64,000 nucleotides of DNA. It comes from Agrobacterium pusense. GTDB lineage: Bacteria; Pseudomonadota; Alphaproteobacteria; Rhizobiales; Rhizobiaceae. Of the stretch, positions 25,533-33,435 are shown one piece after another (within the stretch, counting starts at the first letter, position 1; each line of letters starts with the position of its first letter). Both the position numbers and the translations under genes were made by a program. The notes under the pieces are model-generated. The model was not told the DNA's origin. It saw only the letters and a list, made by a program, of their open reading frames with translations, and made no database searches. The stretch lies in NCBI RefSeq assembly GCF_900102105.1, contig NZ_FNBB01000002.1, forward strand, positions 62,001 to 126,000. The letters run 5' to 3'.

Positions 25533-26708
25533 TCAGCGGGCGGGCACAGCCTGCATCTGCTGCTTGAGCAGGGTTGCTGCAGCCGCATATCCGCCGTCAG
25601 CGCCGTCCACGAAATGCATGTGATCCCGTGAAAGCGGGGAGGGTACGATACAGGTCATCAATGCGGCGTCCTGCTCATGCAGGCCGAAATAACAGCTTCC
25701 AGACAGGCGGCCTTGCTCCAGCCGGTCGCGAATTTTTTCGAGCCTTGCGCCGTCGATATCCACGGTCATCTTCAAACCGTCGTCGAATTTCCTGAAATCG
25801 GTATTGCTGGCGACGGAGCGCCGATAGCGCTCCGCATTGAACCGTCCGAGCGAAAGACCCGTCAAGCCGAGCAAATTGATAAGCAGGGTCTCGCCGAGAA
25901 TACGGGACGAACGGCGCAACTGGCCCCAGACGTCGCGATGGGCCGCTCCTGCGCGTGCCTCGAGATTCAGTCCCTCCCGCACGAAACCGAGCTTCGGGCC
26001 CTCCTCAGGCACGGGGTGGCCATGCCTTCCGTCCTGCTCGGCCAGATCGACAAGATCGGTAACAAGCTTGCGGAATGCCGGCATGTCCCGCGACGGCCCC
26101 GGCACCGCTATGATGGATACAACCTTGCCACGGGTCGCCGGAATGGGATTCCAGCGGCATGAGAGGCCGGTCAGATCCGGGCGTTCGCCTGCGGCTGCGG
26201 TGGGCAGGATATAAAGGCCTTCCTTCATCCGTGCTTCGGCCCAGCTATTGCCGCCACCTGAAAACATCGCATAGGAAACATCGTCGCTTGCCTGAAAGCG
26301 CGCGACGCGCACATCGAAACCATTCTCACGAATATCCTCAACCGGAACCAGAGCTACCCGCATCGTAAGGTCGAGATCGTCCTTCACCCAACGCTGAACG
26401 GAAGAAAGAGCGGCGCTGGCAAGCGGCAGCCCGCCCGGGGGCACAGTGACGGCGGCGCCATCGCCGCCGAAAACGAAGGGCAGGTCGTGACGTCCGAGAC
26501 TGTTCGACACACCGGAAATGACAGCCGCGCCGGCCATGTTCACCGCCTTGTATCGGCCGGTCTGGATCGCCGTCGTTGAATCGACGATATCGGCGATGGC
26601 AAGCCCCCATCCCGGTGGCAGGGCACGATAAAGCGCCGGATCAACCACGTCCTCAAAGCGCTGGAAAACGGGCAGGCCCGTCAGAAATTCGTCATCTGCT
26701 GTGATCAT
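25533..26708 (-). CDS. DUF3095 protein with cyclase-like motifs
   Basis: A 391-residue soluble protein of the DUF3095 family, function unknown. Its N-terminal third looks like a class III nucleotide cyclase or GGDEF-type fold. LAIADIVDSTTAIQTGRYK (about 36-54) has an Asp where cyclases bind the first metal, and FVFGGDGAAV (about 79-88) matches the second metal-binding hairpin. The rest has no recognised motif. ATG 26708 is chosen because GGAGGA precedes it by 10 bases. An in-frame ATG 45 bases upstream lacks a site. Whether it makes a cyclic nucleotide is not known. Confidence 0.78.
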   Translation of the reverse strand: MITADDEFLTGLPVFQRFEDVVDPALYRALPPGWGLAIADIVDSTTAIQTGRYKAVNMAGAAVISGVSNSLGRHDLPFVFGGDGAAVTVPPGGLPLASAALSSVQRWVKDDLDLTMRVALVPVEDIRENGFDVRVARFQASDDVSYAMFSGGGNSWAEARMKEGLYILPTAAAGERPDLTGLSCRWNPIPATRGKVVSIIAVPGPSRDMPAFRKLVTDLVDLAEQDGRHGHPVPEEGPKLGFVREGLNLEARAGAAHRDVWGQLRRSSRILGETLLINLLGLTGLSLGRFNAERYRRSVASNTDFRKFDDGLKMTVDIDGARLEKIRDRLEQGRLSGSCYFGLHEQDAALMTCIVPSPLSRDHMHFVDGADGGYAAAATLLKQQMQAVPAR

Positions 26709-26994
26709 GCCGCGATTATCCTCCAGCGGCGGCCAAACGCCAAGCATTTCCATAGGGCGATACCGTGCTTCGGAGTGATAGGATCATGGCCCGCTTCGCG
26801 TTTGATTTACCTCTAATAGACCTAATCCAGCAAAGGTGACTTGCATAGATCATCAATCCTTCCGTATGAGTTGAGTGGAAGGCTCGGAATTCAAAAATGG
26901 AACGAGTTTTCGCCGGGAGGCGTCCGATAGTTTCATTCGGTCGGCGCCCATGGCGCTCACCGGGTCCCGCGACCCCCTTTAAGGAGACACCAGG

Positions 26995-28098
26995 ATGAAA
27001 CTGAAGACATTGACCAGCGTGACGCTTGCAGCGTCCTTCGCATTCGCACCCCTTGCCCATGCCGAAATCGTCATCGGCCTGATTGCGCCGCTCACCGGTC
27101 CTGTCGCCGCTTATGGCGACCAGGTCAAGAACGGCGCCCAGACGGCAGTCAATGAAATCAACAAAAAGGGCGGCATCCTCGGCGAACAGGTCGTGCTGAA
27201 GCTGGCCGACGATGGCGGCGAGCCGAAGCAGGGCGTTTCAGCCGCGAATCAGCTGGTTGCCGAAGGCATTCACTTCGTCGTCGGTCCGGTGACGTCCGGC
27301 GTCGCCATTCCCGCTTCGGACGTCTTTGCCGAAAACGGCGTGCTGATGGTGACGCCGACGGCGACTGCGCCGGGCCTTACCAACCGCGGCCTTTCCAACG
27401 TCTTCCGCACCTGCGGTCGCGATGACCAGCAGGCCGAGGTTGCGGCGAAATACGTTCTCGCCAACCTCAAGGACAAGAAGGTCGCCATCATTCACGACAA
27501 GGGCGCTTACGGCAAAGGCCTGGCAGATGCCTTCAAGGCGACGCTGAATGCCGGCGGCGTGACCGAAGTTCTCTACGATGCCCTGACGCCGGGTGAAAAG
27601 GACCTCGGCGCGCTGACGGCACGTCTGAAGTCCGACAATGCCGAGATCATCTATTTCGGCGGTTACCATCCGGAAGCCGGTCTTCTGGTGCGCCAGTTGA
27701 AGGATATCGGCTCCAAGGCTGCCGTTATCGGCGGTGACGGCCTGTCGAACAGCGAGTTCTGGAACATCGGTTCGCAGGCTGGCGAAGGCACGATCTTCAC
27801 CAATGCTTCCGACGCGCTGAAGAACGCTGATTCCAAGGCTGCTGCGGAAGCGCTGAAGGCCGCCAACATTCCGGCGGAAGCCTTCACGCTTAATGCTTAC
27901 GCTGCTGTCGAAGTCCTGAAGGCCGGCATCGAAAAGGCTGGCGCCAAGGATTCCGAAGCGGTTGCCAAGGTCCTGAAGAGCGGTGAAGCCTTCCCGACCG
28001 CAATTGGTAAGGTCACCTATGGCGAAAGCGGTGACCTGACCTCGCAGACCTTCTCGCTGTTCAAGTGGCAGGACGGCAAGATCGTCGCAGCCGAATAA
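26995..28098 (+). CDS. LivJ-type amino-acid-binding protein (possibly GABA-binding, Atu2422-like)
   Basis: A 367-residue periplasmic binding protein of the Leu/Ile/Val type. The signal peptide ends AHA at residue 23, and the mature start [24 protein letters not shown] is typical of LivJ. An AAGGAG site precedes the ATG. No permease or ATPase genes are adjacent, so it is an orphan that must use a transporter encoded elsewhere. From memory it is very similar to A. tumefaciens Atu2422. That protein binds GABA, proline, alanine and valine and links plant GABA to breakdown of the quorum-sensing signal. The amino-acid-binding role is firm; GABA specificity needs the pocket residues compared. Confidence 0.85.
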   Translation: MKLKTLTSVTLAASFAFAPLAHAEIVIGLIAPLTGPVAAYGDQVKNGAQTAVNEINKKGGILGEQVVLKLADDGGEPKQGVSAANQLVAEGIHFVVGPVTSGVAIPASDVFAENGVLMVTPTATAPGLTNRGLSNVFRTCGRDDQQAEVAAKYVLANLKDKKVAIIHDKGAYGKGLADAFKATLNAGGVTEVLYDALTPGEKDLGALTARLKSDNAEIIYFGGYHPEAGLLVRQLKDIGSKAAVIGGDGLSNSEFWNIGSQAGEGTIFTNASDALKNADSKAAAEALKAANIPAEAFTLNAYAAVEVLKAGIEKAGAKDSEAVAKVLKSGEAFPTAIGKVTYGESGDLTSQTFSLFKWQDGKIVAAE

Positions 28099-28107
28099 GC
28101 TGATCTT

Positions 28108-28141
28108 ACCGGCCGCACCTGTTGCGGCCGGTTTCATTTTA
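28108..28141 (+). terminator. Terminator of the amino-acid-binding protein gene
   Basis: ACCGGCCGCA, a CCTGT loop and TGCGGCCGGT make a perfect 10-bp GC-rich stem followed by TTTCATTTT, 9 bases after the stop. Confidence 0.9.
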
Positions 28142-28165
28142 TGGCCTGAAGAAGGTGAAGGCAGC

Positions 28166-28567
28166 ATGGCCGATGCCGGGACGCGCATAGACGGAGATAT
28201 CGCTTTCGAGCGGATATTCCCCATCCTCAGGATGTTCGACGAGGCCAAGGCACGGGAGTTCTATATCGATTTTCTCGGTTTCGAGGTCGACTGGGAACAC
28301 CGCTTCGGCGAAAATTTCCCGCTCTACATGCAGGTTTCCCGCGCGGGGATGGGTCTTCATCTCAGCGGCCATCATGGCGATGCGACACCGGGCTCGAACA
28401 TCTTTGTCACGATGCACGGCGTTCATGCCTTTCAGCGCGAACTGGCAGCGAAGGATTATCGCTTCATGAAGCCGGGTGTCGAAGAGTTGCCATGGGGCGA
28501 CGTGATGGAGGTGACCGACCCCTTCGGCAACCGCATCCGTTTCTGCGAACAGAAAAGCCGGCCATGA
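28166..28567 (+). CDS. VOC-family (glyoxalase/bleomycin-resistance-like) protein
   Basis: A 133-residue single-domain vicinal-oxygen-chelate protein. Conserved features are the N-terminal FPILRMFDEAKAREFYIDFLGFEVDWEH, the HLSGHHGD loop and the C-terminal DVMEVTDPFGNRIRFCE, whose Glu is a likely metal ligand. This variant resembles the bleomycin-binding type, which acts as a dimer and sequesters the drug, but many relatives are enzymes of unknown substrate. There is no transporter or resistance context. A terminator lies upstream and a hairpin downstream, so it is monocistronic. Confidence 0.85.
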   Translation: MADAGTRIDGDIAFERIFPILRMFDEAKAREFYIDFLGFEVDWEHRFGENFPLYMQVSRAGMGLHLSGHHGDATPGSNIFVTMHGVHAFQRELAAKDYRFMKPGVEELPWGDVMEVTDPFGNRIRFCEQKSRP

Positions 28568-28631
28568 GGCCTTGAAGGCCGCTACGGCTCTTGACCTTTG
28601 CCATGGTTTGAACGATAGAACGCGCAAATTG

Positions 28632-28669
28632 CGAACCGCGCGCACGGGTACCCCCGTGCGCGCGGTTCG
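28632..28669. repeat. Perfect 17-bp GC-rich inverted repeat
   Basis: CGAACCGCGCGCACGGG (28632-28648), a 4-base loop and its exact reverse complement (28653-28669) lie between the VOC gene and the CDF transporter gene. Only a short TTTT (28674-28677) follows on the plus strand. It may terminate the VOC gene or form an RNA structure ahead of the transporter gene. Confidence 0.8.
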
Positions 28670-28722
28670 TGCGTTTTGGGACTTGATGATGCAATTCGTT
28701 CGCATCCGCACGGGGACAGAAA

Positions 28723-29625
28723 ATGAACGTTGAAGGCAATGCGCTGGTCAGGAAGCTCGCATTCTGGGGCATTCCGCTTTCTTTCGGTGTACTCGGCCTC
28801 AAGCTTGTGGCCTGGTGGGTTACCGGCTCGGTCGCGCTGCTGTCCGACGGTCTGGAATCGACCGTCAACGTGGTCGCGGCTTTCATCGCCTATTTCGTCA
28901 TTCGTTATGCGCAGAAGCCCGCCGATGACGACCACCAGTTCGGCCACCACAAGGCGGAGTATATTTCCGCTGTTGTCGAAGGGGTGCTGATCGTTGTCGC
29001 CGCCCTGCTGATCGTGCAGGAGGCCTGGGGCGCTCTCTTCAATCCGAGACTGCCGGAAGCGCCGGTACTTGGTCTTGCCATCAATGCCGCGGCCGGGATC
29101 ATTAACGCTGTCTGGGCGACAATATTGATCCGCGTCGGCAAACAGCATTCTTCGCCGGCGCTTGCGGCCGACGGCCACCACATCATGTCTGATGTCGTGA
29201 CATCGGCAGGCGTACTTGTCGGCCTCGTCCTGGCATTGCTGACGGGCTATGCCATTCTCGATCCCGCGCTTGCCATTCTCGTGGCCGTCAACATTCTGTT
29301 TCAGGGCTCGAAGGTCATCCTGCATTCGCTGGGTGGCCTGATGGATCGGGCAGTGGAGCCCGAGGAGGATGAGGCGATCAAGAAGGCGATCGCAGCCAAT
29401 TCCGGTGGCATTATCGGTGTCCATGATCTCAGAACCCGCCGCGCCGGTTCGGCCGCCTTCATCGATTTTCACGTCGTCGTACCGGCGATCATGACGGTGC
29501 GTGAGGCGCATGATATTTGCGACCGCCTTGAAGATGCCATAAGGGACGTCATACCGGGCGCCAGCCTTGCCATTCACGTCGAGCCGGAAGGCGAAAAGGC
29601 GCATGGCGTCAAAGTGATCGTTTAA
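28723..29625 (+). CDS. CDF-family metal cation exporter
   Basis: A 300-residue cation diffusion facilitator, a proton-coupled exporter of divalent metals across the inner membrane. Four to six hydrophobic helices lie between about 10 and 205, followed by a cytoplasmic metallochaperone-like domain (about 210-300). The metal-site residues visible are SDGLES in helix 2 and HHIMSDV (His-x3-Asp) in helix 5. A His/Asp-rich loop, [13 protein letters not shown], follows helix 2. The helix 2 site is not the plain DxxxD of zinc transporters, so the metal (Fe, Co, Mn or Zn) cannot be assigned. queF follows after 16 bp and is probably co-transcribed. Confidence 0.88.
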   Translation: MNVEGNALVRKLAFWGIPLSFGVLGLKLVAWWVTGSVALLSDGLESTVNVVAAFIAYFVIRYAQKPADDDHQFGHHKAEYISAVVEGVLIVVAALLIVQEAWGALFNPRLPEAPVLGLAINAAAGIINAVWATILIRVGKQHSSPALAADGHHIMSDVVTSAGVLVGLVLALLTGYAILDPALAILVAVNILFQGSKVILHSLGGLMDRAVEPEEDEAIKKAIAANSGGIIGVHDLRTRRAGSAAFIDFHVVVPAIMTVREAHDICDRLEDAIRDVIPGASLAIHVEPEGEKAHGVKVIV

Positions 29626-29641
29626 AAAACAGGAGTTTTCC

Positions 29642-30106
29642 ATGTCCGTGACGGATGTTTCCGGCCTGTCGCAGCTGGGCACGAAGGTCGATACGCCAGA
29701 GAGCCCTGAAAAGGCCGTTCTTGAAAAAGTGCCGAACGGCAATGCCGGCACCGATTATGTCGTGCGCTTTACCGCGCCCGAGTTCACCTCGCTTTGCCCG
29801 ATGACCGGCCAGCCGGATTTCGCCCATATCGTCATCGATTATATTCCCGGCGATTTTCTGGTGGAATCGAAGTCGCTGAAGCTGTTCCTGCAGTCCTTCC
29901 GCAACCATGGCGCATTCCATGAGGATTGCTCGGTCTATATCGCCAAGCGTCTGGTGGAGCTGCTGCAGCCGAAGTGGCTGCGTATCGGCGCCTACTGGTA
30001 TCCGCGCGGCGGCATTCCGATCGACGTGTTCTGGCAGACCGGACCGGCGCCCGAGGGCGTATGGCTGCCGGATCAGGGCGTTGCCACTTATCGCGGCCGC
30101 GGCTGA
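29642..30106 (+). CDS. queF: NADPH-dependent 7-cyano-7-deazaguanine reductase QueF
   Basis: QueF reduces preQ0 to preQ1 in queuosine biosynthesis, in the cytoplasm. The 154-residue length is that of the unimodular (YkvM-type) form. The catalytic Cys52 and Asp59 lie in [12 protein letters not shown]. The [21 protein letters not shown] block carries the NADPH/substrate motif with ESKSLK. An AGGAG site sits before the ATG, close behind the CDF transporter. No other que genes or preQ1 riboswitch are seen here. Confidence 0.96.
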   Translation: MSVTDVSGLSQLGTKVDTPESPEKAVLEKVPNGNAGTDYVVRFTAPEFTSLCPMTGQPDFAHIVIDYIPGDFLVESKSLKLFLQSFRNHGAFHEDCSVYIAKRLVELLQPKWLRIGAYWYPRGGIPIDVFWQTGPAPEGVWLPDQGVATYRGRG

Positions 30107-30131
30107 TCCGGCTCTTTAGGTGATAAAAAGC

Positions 30132-30884
30132 TCAAACGAACGAGCTGTCGTCGCCTGAATCGAAATCGGCATCATCGGCGCTGTCGTCGTAATCGGCCTG
30201 CTGGATATCGTCGTCATTGTTATCCTGCGGGTTCGCCATGTCACCATAATAGTTGTTGATGACCGTTTCTTCGACTGGCGCATTGCCAGTGCCGCTATTG
30301 CCGCCGAAGGGCGAGCCGAGACCGAGCGACGACATGTGGCTTCCGAAGATGCCGCTCAGCGAATTCGCAAGCAGCATGCCGCCTGCAACTCCGGCTGCGG
30401 TGCCAAGCGCGCCCTGCAGGAAACCGCCGCCAGATCGGCCGGCTGCTGCCGGCTGCTGACCCCACGGTCCACCGGGCTGCTGCTGGGCTGCCTGCGATCC
30501 CCACGGACCGGCCGTCTGGCCAGCGGTATCGTTGCGCCACGAGGCCGGCGCGGCAGCAGCAGGTGCTGGCGTCGGAGCTGGCGGCTGCGGCTGGCCGGTG
30601 CCGAAGATGGAACTGAGAAAGCCGCCCTGCGCTGCGGCCTGAGGGGCCGGGTTGGCGCTTTCCAATGCGTGGATGCGCTCTTCGAGCTGCTTGATATGGG
30701 CTGCTGCCGCCTCCAGTCCCTTCTCCTGCACGATCACCGCCTGAGCGAGATAATAGGGAGCTGCGGGCTGATCGCGCACGGCGTCTGCGATCAACGTTTC
30801 CGCCTCGCGGTCACGCGGGGTGGCGGATGCGGCCTTGGTTCTTTCGAACAGGCCCTTGAGAAGCTGGCTTTCTTCCGGTGACAT
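30132..30884 (-). CDS. DUF2076 family protein
   Basis: A 250-residue DUF2076 protein. Residues 1-75 are helical, MSPEESQLLKGLFERTKAAS onward, and include the conserved DREAETLIADAVRDQPAAPYYLAQ. A coiled-coil-like HIKQLEERIHALE follows. The middle is rich in Gln, Ala, Pro and Gly with GPWGSQ/GPWGQQ repeats, and a Gly/Ala-rich segment (GALGTAAGVAGGMLLANSL) might insert in membranes. The tail is highly acidic (Asp-rich, about 225-250). The function is unknown. The start at 30884 follows AAGGAGG by 6 bases. Confidence 0.85.
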   Translation of the reverse strand: MSPEESQLLKGLFERTKAASATPRDREAETLIADAVRDQPAAPYYLAQAVIVQEKGLEAAAAHIKQLEERIHALESANPAPQAAAQGGFLSSIFGTGQPQPPAPTPAPAAAAPASWRNDTAGQTAGPWGSQAAQQQPGGPWGQQPAAAGRSGGGFLQGALGTAAGVAGGMLLANSLSGIFGSHMSSLGLGSPFGGNSGTGNAPVEETVINNYYGDMANPQDNNDDDIQQADYDDSADDADFDSGDDSSFV

Positions 30885-30984
30885 GTGCTGCCTCCTTACC
30901 GTGAAGCGAAATTCTACGATAAGGAGGTAGGCCACAATTTTGGCTTTTCAAAGCGGTCCGAATTTTAAATTTCGGTAATGATCC

Positions 30985-31575
30985 TCAGCCGCCGAAAGCG
31001 AGCGAGAGGCCCGCAATCGCCGTGAGCGCGCCAACCGTGCGGCTGACGACCGAGCCGAAGCGGGCGATGCCGAGACCGAGGGCGATGCCGGCAAGGTGCA
31101 GGATGGCGGTGGCGATCATGAAGCCGATGCCGAATTGCAGCGCGCCCGCGCTGCCGAGTTCGCCGCCATGCGCATGGCCGTGGAAAAGCGCGAAAGCGCC
31201 GACAACGGCCGCGGCTGCTGCGGTGGGAAGCTTTGCCGCCATGGCGACCAGAAGGCCAAGGCCGATGACGGAGGCGAGAATGGCGGGTTCGACGAAGGGC
31301 AGGTCGATGCCGTAAACCGCCATCAGGAAGCCCACAGCCATGGTGCCGACGAAGGCGGCCGGCACGATCCACAGCGCCCTTCGGTCACTTTGCGCGACAG
31401 CAATCTGGGAGGCCCAGATGCCGACCGCCACCATCGCCAGAATATGATCCGCACCGAAGAAGGGGTGAGAGACACCGGCCATGAAGGAGCCGTGTTCTTC
31501 CGGGTTCAAATGCGCGAAAGCGGGCAGGGTGGTAAGGCCGAGCGCGGCGGCTGCAAGGCTTAGTCTTTTCAGCAT
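30985..31575 (-). CDS. HupE/UreJ family membrane protein
   Basis: A 196-residue HupE/UreJ protein. A cleavable N-terminal segment ends FAHLNPEEHGSFMAG, with the HupE signature HPFFGADHILAMVAVGIWA (about residues 37-55, His/Asp motif). Five or six hydrophobic helices fill the rest. A second motif FHGHAHGGEL (about 114-123) could bind nickel. Family members transport or store Ni for hydrogenase and urease. Here neither hydrogenase nor urease genes are adjacent, so the metal and purpose are uncertain. GAGGG precedes the ATG. Confidence 0.9.
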   Translation of the reverse strand: MLKRLSLAAAALGLTTLPAFAHLNPEEHGSFMAGVSHPFFGADHILAMVAVGIWASQIAVAQSDRRALWIVPAAFVGTMAVGFLMAVYGIDLPFVEPAILASVIGLGLLVAMAAKLPTAAAAAVVGAFALFHGHAHGGELGSAGALQFGIGFMIATAILHLAGIALGLGIARFGSVVSRTVGALTAIAGLSLAFGG

Positions 31576-31808
31576 GGTTCCCTCTTAAGATTATCGCCGC
31601 CCACCTGCTGTCTTGGGGTTCCGCAGCGTGCGGCACTGCAATGACACGCTGACGATATCGCGAAGACGAACGAGCTGTCCATGCGTCATCTGCCGGGGGT
31701 GCTGTTTATTGTTCGGGCGCGAACCTTGTCTTTTTTGCTCATTGCCTTACGTAACAAGTCGCACTATGTCCGAAGGGCATGCACGAATTTTGCTGGAGAG
31801 AGCCGTTT

Positions 31809-32390
31809 ATGAACGAAGACGAAGACGACAAGAGCAAGGAACTGCCGATCGGCAAGGAAACGGAAGCGAATCTTTTCAAGTCGCGTTCGATCTTCATCTA
31901 TGGTGGCATCACGCAGGAACTGGCGCAGAAGGTCTGCACGCAGCTCGTGGCCCTTGCCGCCGCCAGCGACGACGACATCCGCGTTTACGTCAATTCTCCG
32001 GGCGGTCATGTCGAATCGGGTGATTCCATCCACGACATGATCAAGTTCATCAAGCCGAAGGTTTACATCATCGGCACGGGCTGGGTCGCCTCCGCCGGCG
32101 CGCTGATCTATGTTTCGGTGCCGAAAGAACGTCGCCTTTGCCTGCCGAACACCCGCTTCCTGCTGCACCAACCCTCCGGCGGTACGCGCGGCATGGCGTC
32201 CGACATCGAAATCCAGGCGCGCGAAATCATCAAGATGAACCAGCGCCTGATCAAGATTTTCTCCAAGGCCACCGGCCAGAGCGAAGAAAAGATCGCCAAG
32301 GATATCGATCGCGATTACTGGCTCGGCGCGGAAGAGGCCAAGGACTATGGCCTCGTCGGCAAGATCGTCGAAAGCCAGTCGGAACTCTGA
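31809..32390 (+). CDS. ClpP-family ATP-dependent protease subunit (accessory)
   Basis: A 193-residue ClpP-like serine protease subunit. The triad is intact: Ser95 in GWVASAGA, His120 in LLHQPSGG, and an Asp in KDIDRDYW (165-169). The oxyanion loop is NSPGG (62-66). It differs from the housekeeping ClpP in a short acidic N terminus ([12 protein letters not shown]) and in the Trp-Val-Ala-Ser-Ala-Gly nucleophile elbow (usually GMAASMG). It therefore seems to be the extra, stand-alone ClpP found in rhizobia. No clpA, clpX or clpS is adjacent. The ATG 31809 after GGAGAG is preferred to an upstream in-frame start. A strong terminator follows. Confidence 0.9.
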   Translation: MNEDEDDKSKELPIGKETEANLFKSRSIFIYGGITQELAQKVCTQLVALAAASDDDIRVYVNSPGGHVESGDSIHDMIKFIKPKVYIIGTGWVASAGALIYVSVPKERRLCLPNTRFLLHQPSGGTRGMASDIEIQAREIIKMNQRLIKIFSKATGQSEEKIAKDIDRDYWLGAEEAKDYGLVGKIVESQSEL

Positions 32391-32410
32391 GTTCCGGATT
32401 TTCAGTCGAT

Positions 32411-32449
32411 AAAGCCCGTATCGGTGAAAACCGATGCGGGCTTTTTCCT
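32411..32449 (+). terminator. Terminator of the ClpP-like gene
   Basis: AAAGCCCGTATCGGT, a GAAA tetraloop and ACCGATGCGGGCTTT form a 15-bp stem with one mismatch, followed by TTCC, 21 bases after the stop. Read on the other strand it also ends near the convergent Met-rich gene. Confidence 0.93.
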
Positions 32450-32461
32450 TTCGGGCCGTTG

Positions 32462-32704
32462 TTATTTCATCATATCGCAGGCCTTCATCATGTCGGCTTT
32501 CTTCATCTTGTCCATTTCCATACCGGCCTTGTGCATGCAGGCCTTCTTGCCGGTCACGGACATGCCATCTTTTTTCATCGTCTCCATTTTCATCGCGTCG
32601 GGCTTCGTGGGGTCGGTCTTCATGCCGTCGGCATGGGCGATGCCCGTGAGGGAAACAGTAGAGAGCAGGGAGGCGGCGGCAACGGCGGTGAAAATGCGGG
32701 TCAT
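32462..32704 (-). CDS. Small Met-rich secreted protein, SigF-module partner
   Basis: An 80-residue protein with a clear signal peptide (MTRIFTAVAAASLLSTVSLT onward, cleaved after IAHA, residue 25). The 55-residue mature part contains 13 Met, many Lys and Asp, and two Cys (KKACMHK and MKACDMMK), arranged in loose MKxDxM repeats. It resembles the group named pentapeptide MXKDX repeat proteins. Such a composition suggests binding of soft metals (Cu, Ag, Hg, Cd), or methionines acting as an oxidant sink; both are inference. AGGAG lies 8 bases before the ATG. A promoter of the SigF type lies upstream, divergent from the sigma-factor gene. Confidence 0.85.
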   Translation of the reverse strand: MTRIFTAVAAASLLSTVSLTGIAHADGMKTDPTKPDAMKMETMKKDGMSVTGKKACMHKAGMEMDKMKKADMMKACDMMK

Positions 32705-32766
32705 GAAGGGTCTCCTCTGGACGTTATCGAATGTCCGCCGGCATCATGTCGGGGATCACGATTGTC

Positions 32767-32794
32767 CATTCGGGAGAAATGGGCGGTCGTTACA
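32767..32794 (-). promoter_or_regulatory. SigF-type promoter of the Met-rich gene
   Basis: On the minus strand TGTAAC (32794-32789) and CGAATG (32772-32767) are separated by exactly 16 bases. The divergent sigF promoter has the same two boxes and the same spacing. It lies about 65 bp before the Met-rich gene. Confidence 0.75.
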
Positions 32795-32844
32795 GCTTCA
32801 CACGTTTGTGACAACATCTTCGGGCGAGATTTTTCAAACCACCG

Positions 32845-32872
32845 TGTAACAATATGCTGCCGACCGCGAATA
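32845..32872 (+). promoter_or_regulatory. SigF-type autoregulatory promoter of sigF-nrsF
   Basis: TGTAAC (32845-32850), 16 bases, then CGAATA (32867-32872). This agrees with the ECF promoter pattern known for Caulobacter SigF (GTAACC-like -35, CGAA -10, N16). It rules out the in-frame ATG at 32854, which lies inside the promoter, and supports the start at 32887. Confidence 0.75.
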
Positions 32873-32886
32873 ACCCGATAGTGACA

Positions 32887-33435
32887 ATGACAGGCAGCCT
32901 TTCAGAAGACACTTTAAAGACGCTGATGCTGCGTTCCCTCGACGGGGACGAAGGCGCCTACAGGCATTTGCTTCATGCCCTGCGCCGGCTGCTGACTGCT
33001 TACTACGGTCGGCGCATGGGCGCCGCTTCAAGGGCAGAAGTGGAAGATCTTGTGCAGGAAACGCTATTGTCGCTGCATGCGAAGCGGGCGACCTATGATC
33101 GCTCAAGACCGTTCACGGCCTGGTTTTTTTCGATAGCGCGCTACAAGCTCATCGATCACTATCGCGGCAGGGGCGCGCGCATGCGGGGGGAGGTGGAGCT
33201 GGATGAGACCCTGGAGGCGGATTGGTCTGTCGACGCCGTCACCGCGCGGATGGATGTCGAACGGTTGCTCGAGGATTTGCCGGAGCGGCAACGCGAGCTC
33301 ATTCGCAGCGTGAAGCTTGAAGGGCAGTCCATTGCCGAAGCGGCAAAAAAAACCGGCCAGACCGAGCTTGCGGCACGAGTCGGCATTCACAGGACATTAA
33401 AAACCCTGGCGGCGAAGTTGCGAGGCGACACGTGA
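32887..33435 (+). CDS. sigF: ECF sigma factor, SigF type
   Basis: An ECF-type RNA polymerase sigma factor of 182 residues, from the ATG at 32887. Region 2 (about 15-90) has EDLVQETLLSLHAKRATYDRSRPFTAWFFSIARYKLIDHYRGR. Region 4 (about 115-175) has LPERQRELIRSVKLEGQSIAEAAKKTGQTELAARVGIHRTLKTLAAKLRG. The next gene overlaps its stop (ATG within GTGA) and encodes an NrsF anti-sigma. In Caulobacter this pair responds to chromate and cadmium through cysteines in NrsF. Its promoter matches the one of the divergent Met-rich gene, so SigF probably controls both itself and that gene. Confidence 0.9.
   Translation: MTGSLSEDTLKTLMLRSLDGDEGAYRHLLHALRRLLTAYYGRRMGAASRAEVEDLVQETLLSLHAKRATYDRSRPFTAWFFSIARYKLIDHYRGRGARMRGEVELDETLEADWSVDAVTARMDVERLLEDLPERQRELIRSVKLEGQSIAEAAKKTGQTELAARVGIHRTLKTLAAKLRGDT

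Noticed and set aside
31576..31808. Possible cobalamin- or metal-type riboswitch before the HupE/UreJ gene
   Set aside because: No B12-box or other riboswitch core could be found on either strand; the few GC-rich pairs are unconvincing.
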